NCBI GenBank assembly: GCA_020629635.1 | Contig: JAHDCX010000001.1 | Span: 387,043 to 451,042 of the forward strand | Source of the DNA: Acidimicrobiales bacterium | Lineage (GTDB): Bacteria > Actinomycetota > Acidimicrobiia > Acidimicrobiales > SHLQ01 | Reading direction: 5' to 3' | DNA length: 64,000 bases | Part shown: positions 1 through 8,405 of the stretch, piece after piece | How positions within the stretch are numbered: position 1 is the first letter of the stretch | How the letters are laid out: each line of letters starts with the position of its first letter | Made by a program: the position numbers and the translations under genes | The notes under the pieces: model-generated | Seen by the model: only the letters and a program-made list of their open reading frames with translations | Database searches by the model: none | What the model was told of the DNA's origin: nothing

Positions 1-1
1 G

Positions 2-253
2 GCAAGCGACCTACGGGTTGCGGATGCCGCCGCCAGGGCGGGGTTTAAGCTTGTCCCAGGAAGCGAGACGATGTGCCGCCTCCGCATGCGATCCGCGTCT
101 CGACGAGGTGACGGCAGCGGGGTCGAAGAGGCGTATGCGGCGGCGACCCAAGCGGCCCTAAGGAGTGGCCTTTGGACCGACGTCGAGGCCGAGACTGCAG
201 CGATGTGGGAGGAGTTGGGCCCAGGTCGGGGGCCCGAGGCTGCGTCGCCATAG
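2..253 (+). CDS. Possible C-terminal part of an unknown protein
   Basis: An open frame enters from the left edge and stops at a TAG at 251-253. The translation (ASDLRVADAAARAGFKLV at its start, EAYAAATQAALRSGLW later) is alanine-rich and has amphipathic-helix spacing like real protein. No family is recognised. It runs the same way as the methyltransferase, 52 bases downstream. It could be chance in high-GC DNA. Confidence 0.3.
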   Translation, partial: ASDLRVADAAARAGFKLVPGSETMCRLRMRSASRRGDGSGVEEAYAAATQAALRSGLWTDVEAETAAMWEELGPGRGPEAASP

Positions 254-305
254 ATCGTTGCAGCCGATCAATGGTCCGGACGACGTGGTTGGCTAGTCTC
301 GGTAG

Positions 306-1340
306 ATGGCTGTAACGGTGTCGCTGTTCTCGGGATGCGGGGGATTGGACCTGGGCGCGGAGTCGGCGGGGGCGGAGGTTCAGGCCGCTCTCGAGATTGA
401 CGACGATGCTGCCGACTCCCTCGAGAAGAACTTCCGTCACCTTGCTGGTCCCGTCGTGCGGCAAGACATCCTGGAGGTTGCAACAGATCATCTGTTGGCT
501 CCTCTTCGCTCCGACCCGGATCTGCTGATCGGCGGTCCGCCGTGTACCCCGTTCTCAAAGAGCGGCATGTGGCTCGAGTGGAAGCGGGATGGTCTCGACC
601 CCGACGCATCTCTGCTTGATGAGTACGTGAGGATCCTCCGCGAGGCACAGCCGAGGGCGTTCATCCTGGAGAATGTCCGAGCGCTGACTTTCAACAACAA
701 GCAGTCGCGGCCCTCGTTCGAACGCCTCCTTCGAGGGATCAGGAAGGCTGGCTACGACTGCCGATTCGACGTCCTGAATGCTGCGGACTTTGGTGTGCCG
801 CAAAACAGGCAGAGGCTCTTCGTCGTCGGTTCACGGAGAGGTACCCCCGTCCCGGAGCTGCCTTTGCCCACGCACTTTGGGATGGTCGAGCGCTCGCATT
901 CGGGCGGTGGTGACACTCCTCACACCACAGCGGGAGAAGCACTTCGGCGTGTTCGGAGCGAGCCCGAGAGCGGTGAGCTGATGACGGGGAAGTGGGCCGA
1001 CCTGCTCCCTGGCATTCCGCCCGGCAACAACTACCTCTGGTACACGGAACGCGGCGGTGGCGATCCATTGTTCAAGTGGCGTTCGCGGTACTGGAACTTC
1101 CTCTTGAAACTCTCTCCGGAGGCGCCCTCACCGACAATTCAAGCGCAGCCCGGCCCAAACGTGGGTCCCTTTCATTGGGAGAATCGGAGACTGAGAGTGC
1201 CTGAGGTGAAGGCTCTGTTTGGCTTCCCGCCGTCCTTCGAGATCTGCGGCACTCGACGGGCAGCGCAAGCTCAGTTGGGTAACTCAGTGCCGCCGCCGCT
1301 CGCAGCGGCCGTCACTGCCTCAGTTCTTCAAAGTCTCTAG
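306..1340 (+). CDS. C5 cytosine-specific DNA methyltransferase
   Basis: Transfers a methyl group from S-adenosylmethionine to carbon 5 of cytosine in a specific DNA site. The 344-residue protein has the family motifs in order: FSGCGG (residues 8-13, motif I), GGPPC with catalytic Cys80 (motif IV), ENV (122-124, motif VI), QNRQR (166-170, motif VIII), a target-recognition region of about 100 residues, and LGNSVP (324-329, motif X). Nothing is missing, so it should be active. It lies beside an unknown partner gene and faces a Z1-helicase/ParB/nuclease operon, so it is probably the self-protecting modification enzyme of a restriction system. The target site cannot be read from the sequence. Confidence 0.95.
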   Translation: MAVTVSLFSGCGGLDLGAESAGAEVQAALEIDDDAADSLEKNFRHLAGPVVRQDILEVATDHLLAPLRSDPDLLIGGPPCTPFSKSGMWLEWKRDGLDPDASLLDEYVRILREAQPRAFILENVRALTFNNKQSRPSFERLLRGIRKAGYDCRFDVLNAADFGVPQNRQRLFVVGSRRGTPVPELPLPTHFGMVERSHSGGGDTPHTTAGEALRRVRSEPESGELMTGKWADLLPGIPPGNNYLWYTERGGGDPLFKWRSRYWNFLLKLSPEAPSPTIQAQPGPNVGPFHWENRRLRVPEVKALFGFPPSFEICGTRRAAQAQLGNSVPPPLAAAVTASVLQSL

Positions 1341-1347
1341 GGACACC

Positions 1348-2463
1348 TTGTCTAGGGCGCGACTCGCTGCAGACCTGGCCGCGAGAACGCCCGCGCTCGC
1401 CCTGTCAGATCGAGGGAGCGGTTGGCCGGCGCTGTTCGTGGCGAACATTGACGGACGGCCTGTCGAGTTGGCTGCGTTCCTGGGTCCGATCGGCCTCAGC
1501 CATCGCAATCGAGACGACGATGAGCGGCGTTTTCAGAATCCGGGGAAGGATCGGCCGATAGCACTTCCCGAAGGGCTGCGGCCCCTGCTCTTCGGCATTT
1601 GGACAGAGGATCTCGGCGACGAATTGCCGGAGCCAGTGATCAGCGTCGCCGATGTACATCGACGAGTCGGCCGCTCGACACGCTTCTCTGTCTTCACCCC
1701 CCTCGATACCTTGAGAGAAGCGCTCTCCTGCGGGTGGGCGGAGACCCGCTCCGAGACCGGTGAACGGCTGATCTGTTTCAGGCTGGAGCACCTGCAGGAA
1801 TTCCTAGAAGTCCACTGTGGAGTGGAGGGAGAACAATCCTCCGGACTGGTGAGTGCTATCGATCGCGAGCTCATCAGCGCTGGACTCACCGCTGATGAGG
1901 CCCTCGCCAAGCTTCGCAGATACCGGTCGTTGGAGGACGCCGCCTCTCACCTCGGACTAGCCGCAGGGGTGCTTCATGCGATCTACGAGCAGAGTGGCAG
2001 GCCCTTCCTTCTGATGCGTGGGATTCCGCGGACCAGTGCTGCTGAGTTGGTGCAGTCCCTGTCCTACCTGCAGCGGGCGGCTGATGAGCTCGGCGTGGAG
2101 TCGCTCTCGGCGAGTAGGTACGACGCGTTCGCTCGCAACCAACAGCTGACGATTGAAGAGTGGCCCCGGAGCAGCAAGCTGAAGCGCCTGCATGGAGGTT
2201 GGAGTGAGGCTTGCGACGCCGCTGGGATTGACCCGCCCGAAAGTGCCTCGGCCGCTCGGATCCCATCGCAGCAGTGTCGGATATTCCTCGACCGATACGT
2301 AGGGAGCTGTCTTGCGGAATGGGAACAGCCGACCCGGAGTCACTACCTCCTATGGCGTTCGGAAAATGGCGGGCCCTCGATCGCACAGATCGAGCGTCAG
2401 CTGGGTCCCTTCGATGAGCAGCTCGTTCAGGCTCTCCACAGAGCCGACGCCGCAAGTGCCTAG
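1348..2463 (+). CDS. Unknown methyltransferase partner with HNH-associated-type repeat
   Basis: The start is uncertain: a TTG at 1348 just after the methyltransferase stop is preceded by AGGGA, while the frame also runs open back to 1219 inside that gene. The roughly 370-residue product has an N-terminal half containing GLSHRNRDDDERRFQNPGK, a polar motif cluster I cannot assign. The C-terminal half has segments like the HNH-associated (homing endonuclease) repeat, with the spacing EEWPRSSKLKRLHGGWSEA then CDAAGI. Position directly behind a C5 methyltransferase suggests a cognate restriction enzyme or specificity protein. No nuclease active site was recognised, so that role is inference. It ends 4 bases into the convergent nuclease gene. 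Confidence 0.6.
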   Translation: MSRARLAADLAARTPALALSDRGSGWPALFVANIDGRPVELAAFLGPIGLSHRNRDDDERRFQNPGKDRPIALPEGLRPLLFGIWTEDLGDELPEPVISVADVHRRVGRSTRFSVFTPLDTLREALSCGWAETRSETGERLICFRLEHLQEFLEVHCGVEGEQSSGLVSAIDRELISAGLTADEALAKLRRYRSLEDAASHLGLAAGVLHAIYEQSGRPFLLMRGIPRTSAAELVQSLSYLQRAADELGVESLSASRYDAFARNQQLTIEEWPRSSKLKRLHGGWSEACDAAGIDPPESASAARIPSQQCRIFLDRYVGSCLAEWEQPTRSHYLLWRSENGGPSIAQIERQLGPFDEQLVQALHRADAASA

Positions 2464-3329
2464 GCGGCGGGCGTCCGGACAGCGAGGAGTCCGATCAGGT
2501 CGTCAAGCGCTCGCTTGAACTCCTGAGACCCCACTGCCTGCTGGACAATCGCCTGACGGTCGAGAAGCAGGAAGCCGCGGTTCCGAAGGCCGTCGGCTGT
2601 CGGTGTACGTCTCGGAAGTTGGTACGGAACGAGCAGCGCAACCGTCGGCGTGTGTGGAAATCGAATCCACGTTGCCCAGAGTGACGTATCGATGTCGCGA
2701 GCTTTGGTTTCAATGTCGCGCGAGATGGTGCACTGGCCGAGTCGCACGTCTGCGGTGGAACCATCAGCCAGTCGGTTCCAGGCAACGATGTCGACGCCAC
2801 CATCCTGCCTCTCGGGCGGTCGGTAGCCGTCTCCCTCCGCCAAGGTGAGCCGCTTGGCTAGCCAGGTGACCGCGATTGGGAAGGATTTGGGTCGCCCGGC
2901 GCGTGTGGGCCAACCGAAGTGGAGTGCTTGGCCAGACGATCCCCATGTGCTGCGGAGGACCTCTGAAGAGATCTCTTCGAACGCGGTGGCGAGAGAGGAG
3001 AGGTCCTTGGCCGACAGTCTGTCGTGCGCGACCGTGCTCAAGGCCGCGAGAGCCTCGTAGAGCAAGCTGTGCTGACTCGACCGGTGCACGAGTCGCCGCC
3101 GCACGATGTTGAAGGGGTACGCAGCCTCCAACAATGAGCTGCGACGTCTCATTACGCCGATCGCGCCGGCGATCGCATCCTGTGCGAGATGGGTTCCGTG
3201 GTGTTCGAGTGCATGGGCGACGGACGTCTCGGTAATGACGGAGAGTTCAAGCGCATGGGCGTGCACCTCGATCCAGTCCGCTATGTCGATGAAACCGTTC
3301 GACAGGGGCTGTTCGATCTTGTCCACCAT
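2460..3329 (-). CDS. PD-(D/E)XK-like nuclease
   Basis: A 289-residue protein, last gene of a leftward three-gene operon; its ATG lies one base past the ParB-like gene's TGA. The centre resembles a PD-(D/E)XK nuclease core: DGGVDIVAW (Asp180) followed about 18 residues later by LGQCTIS (Gln199). The usual lysine is absent at the expected place and may have moved to a helix lysine such as Lys209. The N-terminal 150 residues are helical with no known domain. With the Z1 helicase and methyltransferase it probably supplies DNA cleavage. The fold call rests on this motif pair alone. Confidence 0.7.
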   Translation of the reverse strand: MVDKIEQPLSNGFIDIADWIEVHAHALELSVITETSVAHALEHHGTHLAQDAIAGAIGVMRRRSSLLEAAYPFNIVRRRLVHRSSQHSLLYEALAALSTVAHDRLSAKDLSSLATAFEEISSEVLRSTWGSSGQALHFGWPTRAGRPKSFPIAVTWLAKRLTLAEGDGYRPPERQDGGVDIVAWNRLADGSTADVRLGQCTISRDIETKARDIDTSLWATWIRFPHTPTVALLVPYQLPRRTPTADGLRNRGFLLLDRQAIVQQAVGSQEFKRALDDLIGLLAVRTPAA

Positions 3330-3330
3330 T

Positions 3331-4407
3331 TCAGCTCGCAGGCGAGTCGAGGCCGTTCAATAGTTCTCCAATCGCCTCTGCCAACTCTTCTGCCTTTGCT
3401 TGCACCTCCGGGTGATCTGCCACCTCAGAGAGGTCGAGAGATCGAACGATCGATGTCGCCTTCGCGATCTCCTTCATCACGATCTCGGATGGGTCGTACT
3501 CGGAGACATCGACATCCTGCTGGGCTTGATCCAGCGACGCGCCGTCGCGAAGGGCCGCCAGCCCGACTGGGTTTCCAACGACCTTGGCGAGGGTCGTGAT
3601 CTGCCGGCTGTCGGTCACGACCGGCTCGGCTTCGCTGGTGCCGAACACCCATTCGAACACTTCTGCGACGTTCTCGGCATCCTTGTCTTCGAACGGACTT
3701 GCGCCCTCTGCAACCTTCTTCTTCACGCCGATGTGATCGCGAATCGCCTGCTTTCCGAGCATGACCGTCACGAGGCTGTAGCTCTCGATCGCCTGAGATA
3801 CGTCGACGCCGTCGCCTGCGGCTTCCTCGAATACCGAGAAATCCCGGAAGGTGGTCCTGACCCACGCTTCGGTTTGTCCCGTGAGGATGGCTACCTCGTC
3901 GAACGTCTTTCCTTGGTCCCGAACGAGGTGAGTAACGAATGCGGCTTGTCGATGGGGCTCCCACGGCTTTATCCCAGAGATGTGGCGGTAGCCGAGAGCT
4001 GGCGTGGCGTCCTCTCGCGATTGGACGATCACGCACGGGAGGGAGGAAGGAACGTTGTCGCCTGCCTGAAGAGCGACCTCCGCCCACTGCTCATGATCTT
4101 CGAACTCTGCTCGAACCTCGGGGCGAGCTAGACCAATCACCGCTGTGAGGCGGCGGTTGCCTTCGACGACAACGAATTGTTCTGCCTCTGGGACGACAAC
4201 GAGCGCCTCCCAGGGGTAGAAGCCGAACGAGGCGATCGAACGCGCAACGTCGAGCGCCTCGAAGATCTCGGCCATCTCGATAGCGAGCTCCGCCTGATCC
4301 ATGTTTGTGGGGGACTCGGCTGACAAGCGCGGGTTCAGCGGGTCGAGCAGAAGTTGATCGAGCGGAATCGGTTCGGCGACTAGTTCCCCGAGTGCAGGCG
4401 AGTTCAT
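3331..4407 (-). CDS. ParB/Srx-fold domain protein
   Basis: The N-terminus (IPLDQLLLDPLNPRL, then EGNRRLTAVIGL) matches the ParB/sulfiredoxin N-terminal domain, with the ENRR-type nucleotide-binding motif as GNRR. A ParB-like KorB helix-turn-helix region follows (TFDEVAILTGQTEAWVRTTF). The C-terminal half (to residue 358) is acidic. The family includes CTP-dependent DNA clamps and some nucleases. Its ATG overlaps the stop of the Z1 gene and its stop almost touches the nuclease start, so all three are probably made together. A partitioning role is unlikely because no ParA is present; a DNA-loading or nuclease role in defence is inferred. Confidence 0.82.
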   Translation of the reverse strand: MNSPALGELVAEPIPLDQLLLDPLNPRLSAESPTNMDQAELAIEMAEIFEALDVARSIASFGFYPWEALVVVPEAEQFVVVEGNRRLTAVIGLARPEVRAEFEDHEQWAEVALQAGDNVPSSLPCVIVQSREDATPALGYRHISGIKPWEPHRQAAFVTHLVRDQGKTFDEVAILTGQTEAWVRTTFRDFSVFEEAAGDGVDVSQAIESYSLVTVMLGKQAIRDHIGVKKKVAEGASPFEDKDAENVAEVFEWVFGTSEAEPVVTDSRQITTLAKVVGNPVGLAALRDGASLDQAQQDVDVSEYDPSEIVMKEIAKATSIVRSLDLSEVADHPEVQAKAEELAEAIGELLNGLDSPAS

Positions 4408-6515
4408 CGGCGGCGGACCTCCTTGGTAACTGGAAACTCGTCCCCGACGCGGAGCGCGAGTGCGAAAAGGCTCTTGTCGGGGTCGTGTGGGTGCTGAAGA
4501 TGGTGGACTTGAAGGTGGCTCGCAGACTCCAGAAGCTCTCTGTCGCCGGGGTACGAAGCGCCCGAACTGTCAGGTGCCTTGTCTCGGCCCTGCATGAGAT
4601 TGGAGAACCCGACCGAGGCGATCCACTTTCGTCTTCGAGGGGTGCCCGGTTCGGTGCCTTCGAGAAGAACCATGGGCAAGTCGACGTGGAGTTCCGCGAC
4701 GACTCTGTTGAGGTAGTCCATGAGGCCGTTCCGTCTCCACTGGGCTGGCCCAGCCCCGTCGAACCTCGAAACAAGCTTCACGACATCCCGGAGTTCGATC
4801 GGGTGCAAGGTGCGGTGGGCGAGCCGGCCGTAGTCTTGATGCGGGGCCTCGAGCAGCCCGGTCGCCTCTACGAGTCCCCGGTTGTGGGCGATGTCAGCGG
4901 CATCGATCGAGGGATGACTAGCGATACTCCACCCGCCGTGCTTCGTAGCCTCGATCCACGGCGCTACCGACTTTCGCGTTGGACGGACTCCGTCGCTGAG
5001 CAGGAATCCGGCTCGCGCCGGCCAGTCGGCCATATCGCGGTTGGCGGCTGTCCACGCCTTGAGTTCGGTCCGCAACAGCTCGTCTGTTAAGACGCTCGAT
5101 GCGAAGCCGTCGATTGTCTCCTGCGTCGCGAAGAAGCGGCAATAGGGCATGTACTCCGATCGGTACCCGAAAGCTCGTGCCCGCTGAACCAGCGTGTCCA
5201 GCTGGGGAGAGTGGCGCCTCGACATGTAGGTCACCGTTAGGCCTTCGACGGTGAATCCGCGATCCAACTTGTTGCCTCCGACGAGGACGTGCACGGGGCT
5301 CATGGCCCAGTCGACCTTGTCAGCTGCGGCCTTGCCGTTGACGACCGACACCTCAGCGAGCTTGAGCACTCGATGGAGGGATGTGGCGAACGTGTCATGA
5401 TCGGGTTGCCTGATCGCGCCCTCGGATGAGTCAACTAGGTCGCGCACGGCGCCTTCGATGTCCGGTGGGAGCGTGCCGTGCTCGAGATCGGCCCTCCAGC
5501 TGCGAAGCGAGCGCGAGATAAGCGTCGCTGTGCGATCGTGCACGGCGATCCGGCTCGTGGGGTGGACGAGCATCGAGACTGGCGCTTGATCATCGTCAGC
5601 CGATAGGAGAATCGCTGCGCCGGAAACGAAGCTGGCTAGCGCGGTGCGGAGCCCATGCGGAAGGACTCGGGGAGGGTTCTTTGGCGTCTCGCTCGCCGGA
5701 ATTCGTCGAACAACCATGCCAGCGTGGTCGATGAAGAACGATCGTGCGCCGGTGTAGCCATGACCAGGTGTGAGCATGACGACGAACTCGGGTGCCATGC
5801 TGTCTTCTGGGTCGAGAAGTAGGGGTGCGTACGGAGTCGCTGTGAACTGCAGGTACAAACGCTTTGGCCCCAGCGTTTCGCACAGGCGATTCAACTCGCG
5901 GTAGGTAGCACTCTCGGCCTCAGTCGCCACCATGGTGTTGAGCGACGCTTGGTCAGCCTCGTCGTCCAGAACAAGGACGCGGCGCTCACCGAGGTTGAGC
6001 TGCGAAAAGACCGTAGCCAGTGTCGCAACTCGCCTCGAGTTCTTGAGCACGGTGATGAGGAGCGTTCTGTCACTCGAAATTGCGTCCTGGATCTTCTGTG
6101 CCGACCCTAGACGGAGATCAGATGCGTCAAGGTGGACCCAGGCGTAGTCGCTCGTAAGAGCGTTGCCCATCCCAAGCCCGTCTTTCAGACGCGCCGTGTT
6201 TTGACCCAGGAGAAGGTTCGTCGAGCCGAGAACTGCGACGATCACCGAGTAGCCCGAGTCGGCAGCGAGAGCGCAGAGGGCCGTCATCGCTGTCGTCTTG
6301 CCAGACTGGATATGGCCCAGGCACAGCCCGGTTCGGGCCCCAACAGTAGTGTCCGTGGGACCGCGCCGGATCGCTTCGTCGAGCACCGAATAGAGCGCAA
6401 GTCGCTCGTTGTCCGAGATCGGAGTGTCGCTGGAGGAGAGACGATCGTCGAACTTCAACAGCTGATCGGCGCCCGGCGCGACTCTGCGTATTTCATCGTG
6501 AAGCGAAGCGTTCAC
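4404..6515 (-). CDS. Z1 domain-containing ATPase/helicase
   Basis: A 703-residue superfamily-II-type ATPase. Walker A is GHIQSGKTT (residues 67-75), Walker B is DDEAD (184-188), and TATPYA (225-230) corresponds to the SAT-type motif III. The hallmark Z1 region is GGNKLDRGFTVEGLTVTYMS (412-431), followed by an arginine-rich QRARAFGYR motif near 442-450. Z1 proteins are known from bacterial operons with C5 methyltransferases, MutL/MORC-type ATPases and restriction nucleases. Here it is the first gene of a leftward operon with ParB-like and nuclease proteins, facing the methyltransferase. No GHKL ATPase is seen nearby. It probably moves on or opens DNA for cleavage of unmodified DNA. Confidence 0.92.
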   Translation of the reverse strand: MNASLHDEIRRVAPGADQLLKFDDRLSSSDTPISDNERLALYSVLDEAIRRGPTDTTVGARTGLCLGHIQSGKTTAMTALCALAADSGYSVIVAVLGSTNLLLGQNTARLKDGLGMGNALTSDYAWVHLDASDLRLGSAQKIQDAISSDRTLLITVLKNSRRVATLATVFSQLNLGERRVLVLDDEADQASLNTMVATEAESATYRELNRLCETLGPKRLYLQFTATPYAPLLLDPEDSMAPEFVVMLTPGHGYTGARSFFIDHAGMVVRRIPASETPKNPPRVLPHGLRTALASFVSGAAILLSADDDQAPVSMLVHPTSRIAVHDRTATLISRSLRSWRADLEHGTLPPDIEGAVRDLVDSSEGAIRQPDHDTFATSLHRVLKLAEVSVVNGKAAADKVDWAMSPVHVLVGGNKLDRGFTVEGLTVTYMSRRHSPQLDTLVQRARAFGYRSEYMPYCRFFATQETIDGFASSVLTDELLRTELKAWTAANRDMADWPARAGFLLSDGVRPTRKSVAPWIEATKHGGWSIASHPSIDAADIAHNRGLVEATGLLEAPHQDYGRLAHRTLHPIELRDVVKLVSRFDGAGPAQWRRNGLMDYLNRVVAELHVDLPMVLLEGTEPGTPRRRKWIASVGFSNLMQGRDKAPDSSGASYPGDRELLESASHLQVHHLQHPHDPDKSLFALALRVGDEFPVTKEVRRR

Positions 6516-6602
6516 GCGAGCGGAGAACCAATGAGTCGGTATTCGGTCACCGAAACAGAGTAGATCGAGAGCGGTCGACTGAGCGGCTTCTCTCTTCGGA
6601 TC

Positions 6603-6914
6603 TCAGTTGCGGTCGAACGCGACAAAGTCGACGTCGCGTGCGGTCACGAGGAAGCGGGTTCGTTTCTCGCCGGTGGTGGGGTCGGCCCATTGCTTCTGGG
6701 TGAGGCGGCCGCTGACGAGGACGTGGCGTCCCTTAGCGAGATGCTGGTGGCAGGTGCCGGCGAGGCGTCCCCAGGTGTCGACGTCGATCCAGAGTCGCCC
6801 GGACTTCGAACCTGATCGGCCCGAGGTGATTCTGAAGCTGGTGACGACGCTGCCGTTGGCCTCCTTGCGGACGGGATCTTCGACAAGTCGGCCGGCGATG
6901 GTGATGTGGTTCAC
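6603..6914 (-). CDS. ssb: Single-stranded DNA-binding protein (short)
   Basis: An OB-fold SSB of 103 residues beginning VNHITIAGRLVEDPV and containing FRITSG and HVLVSGRLTQKQW, typical of bacterial SSBs. It lacks the usual acidic C-terminal tail (it ends FVAFDRN), so it may not recruit SSB-binding partners. The start is a GTG at 6914, supported by a strong AAGGAGG ribosome site and by a GTGA overlap with the stop of the upstream gene; the frame stays open further upstream but that part is antisense noise. It probably protects transferred single strands during conjugation. Confidence 0.9.
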   Translation of the reverse strand: MNHITIAGRLVEDPVRKEANGSVVTSFRITSGRSGSKSGRLWIDVDTWGRLAGTCHQHLAKGRHVLVSGRLTQKQWADPTTGEKRTRFLVTARDVDFVAFDRN

Positions 6915-7354
6915 GAGGCCTCCTTCGGGCCGTGGCTCTCGAAACCCGGGAGTTGGAGTTGGCGTGTGTCGGCTCGCTGGCGGTTCCGACGCTGTCGGGC
7001 TCGTGGACGCCACCGTCGAGCGGCTGGAGGCATCGGCTTCACCGACGTGATCCGGCGAAGTCGCTCGATCGCGGAAGCGGCGCTCGCCCGAGTCGCTCCC
7101 TTTGCCCCCGAAGCGATCAGCGCGATGTCGCTGCCGAGCTGGCCTGGTGGCCGTGGCCCGGTGTCGAGTTCGTGGAGTGCAGCATCGAGCGCGCCGGGTT
7201 CGGGCCGGTCGCCGCTCGCCAGGCCGTCGTAGATCTCGACGACTTTGCGGGCGCGTTGGCTGATGTCGGCGAGGTCGATGACGACGCCGGTGTCTTGTTC
7301 CAGGTCTTCGTCCATGCACTCACGAGGGACCGGGGTCGCGTGAGTTCGCGACAT
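6911..7354 (-). CDS. Hypothetical protein upstream of ssb
   Basis: A 147-residue basic protein of no recognised family. Its N-terminal part (MDEDLEQDTGVVIDLADISQ) is acidic and helical, its middle alanine-rich, and its tail is Arg/Gln-rich, ending LQLPGFESHGPKEAS. It overlaps the SSB start by GTGA, which supports translation. A second possible start is the ATG at 7315. It diverges from the T4SS operon and may be a small accessory or regulatory protein of the conjugative element. Confidence 0.6.
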   Translation of the reverse strand: MSRTHATPVPRECMDEDLEQDTGVVIDLADISQRARKVVEIYDGLASGDRPEPGALDAALHELDTGPRPPGQLGSDIALIASGAKGATRASAASAIERLRRITSVKPMPPAARRWRPRARQRRNRQRADTRQLQLPGFESHGPKEAS

Positions 7355-7434
7355 CTCGCGGGCGGTGTCGCGCCGTTGGCGAGCGGGCGTCCCTGGTGGT
7401 GGCCGTGAGCATTCGCAGATCGAAGGAGGCGCTC

Positions 7435-7728
7435 ATGGGAACGTGGAGACTCGGACTGGGCCAGGTGCTGGCTCAGGTGGACGCGACGCCGGACAACGGC
7501 TTCCCCGGAGCGGATCTCGCCCAGGATGTCCTGAACTGGCTTATGTGGCTGGGACTCGCCGGCTCCTTGGCCTCGCTACTGGTGGGCGGCGCCGTGTGGG
7601 GTCTGTCGCAGGTGACCGGCAACTCGATCCAGGGCGGCCGGGGCCGGGTGTTCGCCCTCGGCGGCGCTGCGGGAGCGATCGTCACCGGCCTCGCCCCGAC
7701 CATCGTCAACGAACTGTCGGGGCTGTGA
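7435..7728 (+). CDS. Small T4SS membrane protein (pilin/VirB2-like)
   Basis: First gene of the rightward T4SS operon, 97 residues. The ATG at 7435 follows AAGGAGG, which favours it over the earlier in-frame start at 7396. The protein has two hydrophobic segments (LNWLMWLGLAGSLASLLVGG and VFALGGAAGAIVTGLA) separated by a short charged loop, the layout of VirB2/TrbC-type subunits. Its stop overlaps the next start by ATGA. The family call rests on size, topology and position. Confidence 0.65.
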   Translation: MGTWRLGLGQVLAQVDATPDNGFPGADLAQDVLNWLMWLGLAGSLASLLVGGAVWGLSQVTGNSIQGGRGRVFALGGAAGAIVTGLAPTIVNELSGL

Positions 7729-8405
7729 TGAGTAAGCGTCTTCGCCGAGCCTTCCCGGCTCTCGGCGTTGTGGTCGCAGGGCTCGTCGCGGGTGGCGTGC
7801 TGCTCGGAGGCGGGGAAGCCTCGGAGGGAACGCGTCAGGTATCGGCGCCAGATGCACCGAGTGCAGTTGTCGCCACGTCTCGATTGGTCGGCGAGCCGAG
7901 CGGGCAGGAGGGACCCGCGGCCACCGCGGCTGAAGCCATGGAGCGGCCCGAGGTCGCAGCGGTCAGGTTCCTGGAGCTCACCCAGGACGTCGTCCGGTTG
8001 GCCCCGGAGGAGGGCGCTCGGGCGCAGCGCGCGATCGCTTCTTCGGCCTCCGCCGACCGTCTCTCACAGGAGGTCTTCGAGACGCTGACTGGGTTGGCCA
8101 ACGACGTCCCCGGTGGCGTGATCGTCCAGATTGCTCCGCTCGGTGTGCGTTCGGTCGAGACCAGCGCTGGGTGGGACGTGTCGATCTGGTACGTCGAGGT
8201 CGTCGTCTACGGGAACGAGCTCGCCGTCGAGCAGTGGCGAACGGCGACGTACTCGCTTGTTGATGAGGACGGTGAGTGGCGGATGGACGCGCTCGTCTCG
8301 ACCGATGGCCCGGTCCCGACACGCCCCGCCGCTGCGGTGGCGTGGTCGACCCCGGCGTTCATCGCCGGTATCGCCGGGTTCGATGACGAGGTGCTTCAGC
8401 CGTGA
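7728..8405 (+). CDS. Membrane-anchored T4SS protein (VirB8/TcpC-like)
   Basis: A 225-residue protein starting at the ATG that overlaps the preceding stop. One N-terminal membrane helix (LGVVVAGLVAGGVLLGG) is followed by an extracellular domain with GWDVSIWYVEVVVYGNE and WRTATYSLVDEDGEWRMDAL, a strand pattern like the NTF2-like fold of VirB8/TcpC conjugation proteins. Such proteins form part of the channel's periplasmic or wall-facing assembly. It overlaps the VirB6-like gene by GTGA. The fold is inferred from pattern and context. Confidence 0.65.
   Translation: MSKRLRRAFPALGVVVAGLVAGGVLLGGGEASEGTRQVSAPDAPSAVVATSRLVGEPSGQEGPAATAAEAMERPEVAAVRFLELTQDVVRLAPEEGARAQRAIASSASADRLSQEVFETLTGLANDVPGGVIVQIAPLGVRSVETSAGWDVSIWYVEVVVYGNELAVEQWRTATYSLVDEDGEWRMDALVSTDGPVPTRPAAAVAWSTPAFIAGIAGFDDEVLQP

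Noticed and set aside
45-491. Long minus-strand frame opposite the methyltransferase start
   Set aside because: The Arg/Pro/Ser-rich translation is typical of antisense noise in high-GC DNA, and the plus-strand methyltransferase explains the region from 306.
3331-4407. Chromosome or plasmid partitioning system
   Set aside because: The ParB-like gene has no ParA and no parS-type repeats beside it. It is locked in an operon with a Z1 helicase and a nuclease.
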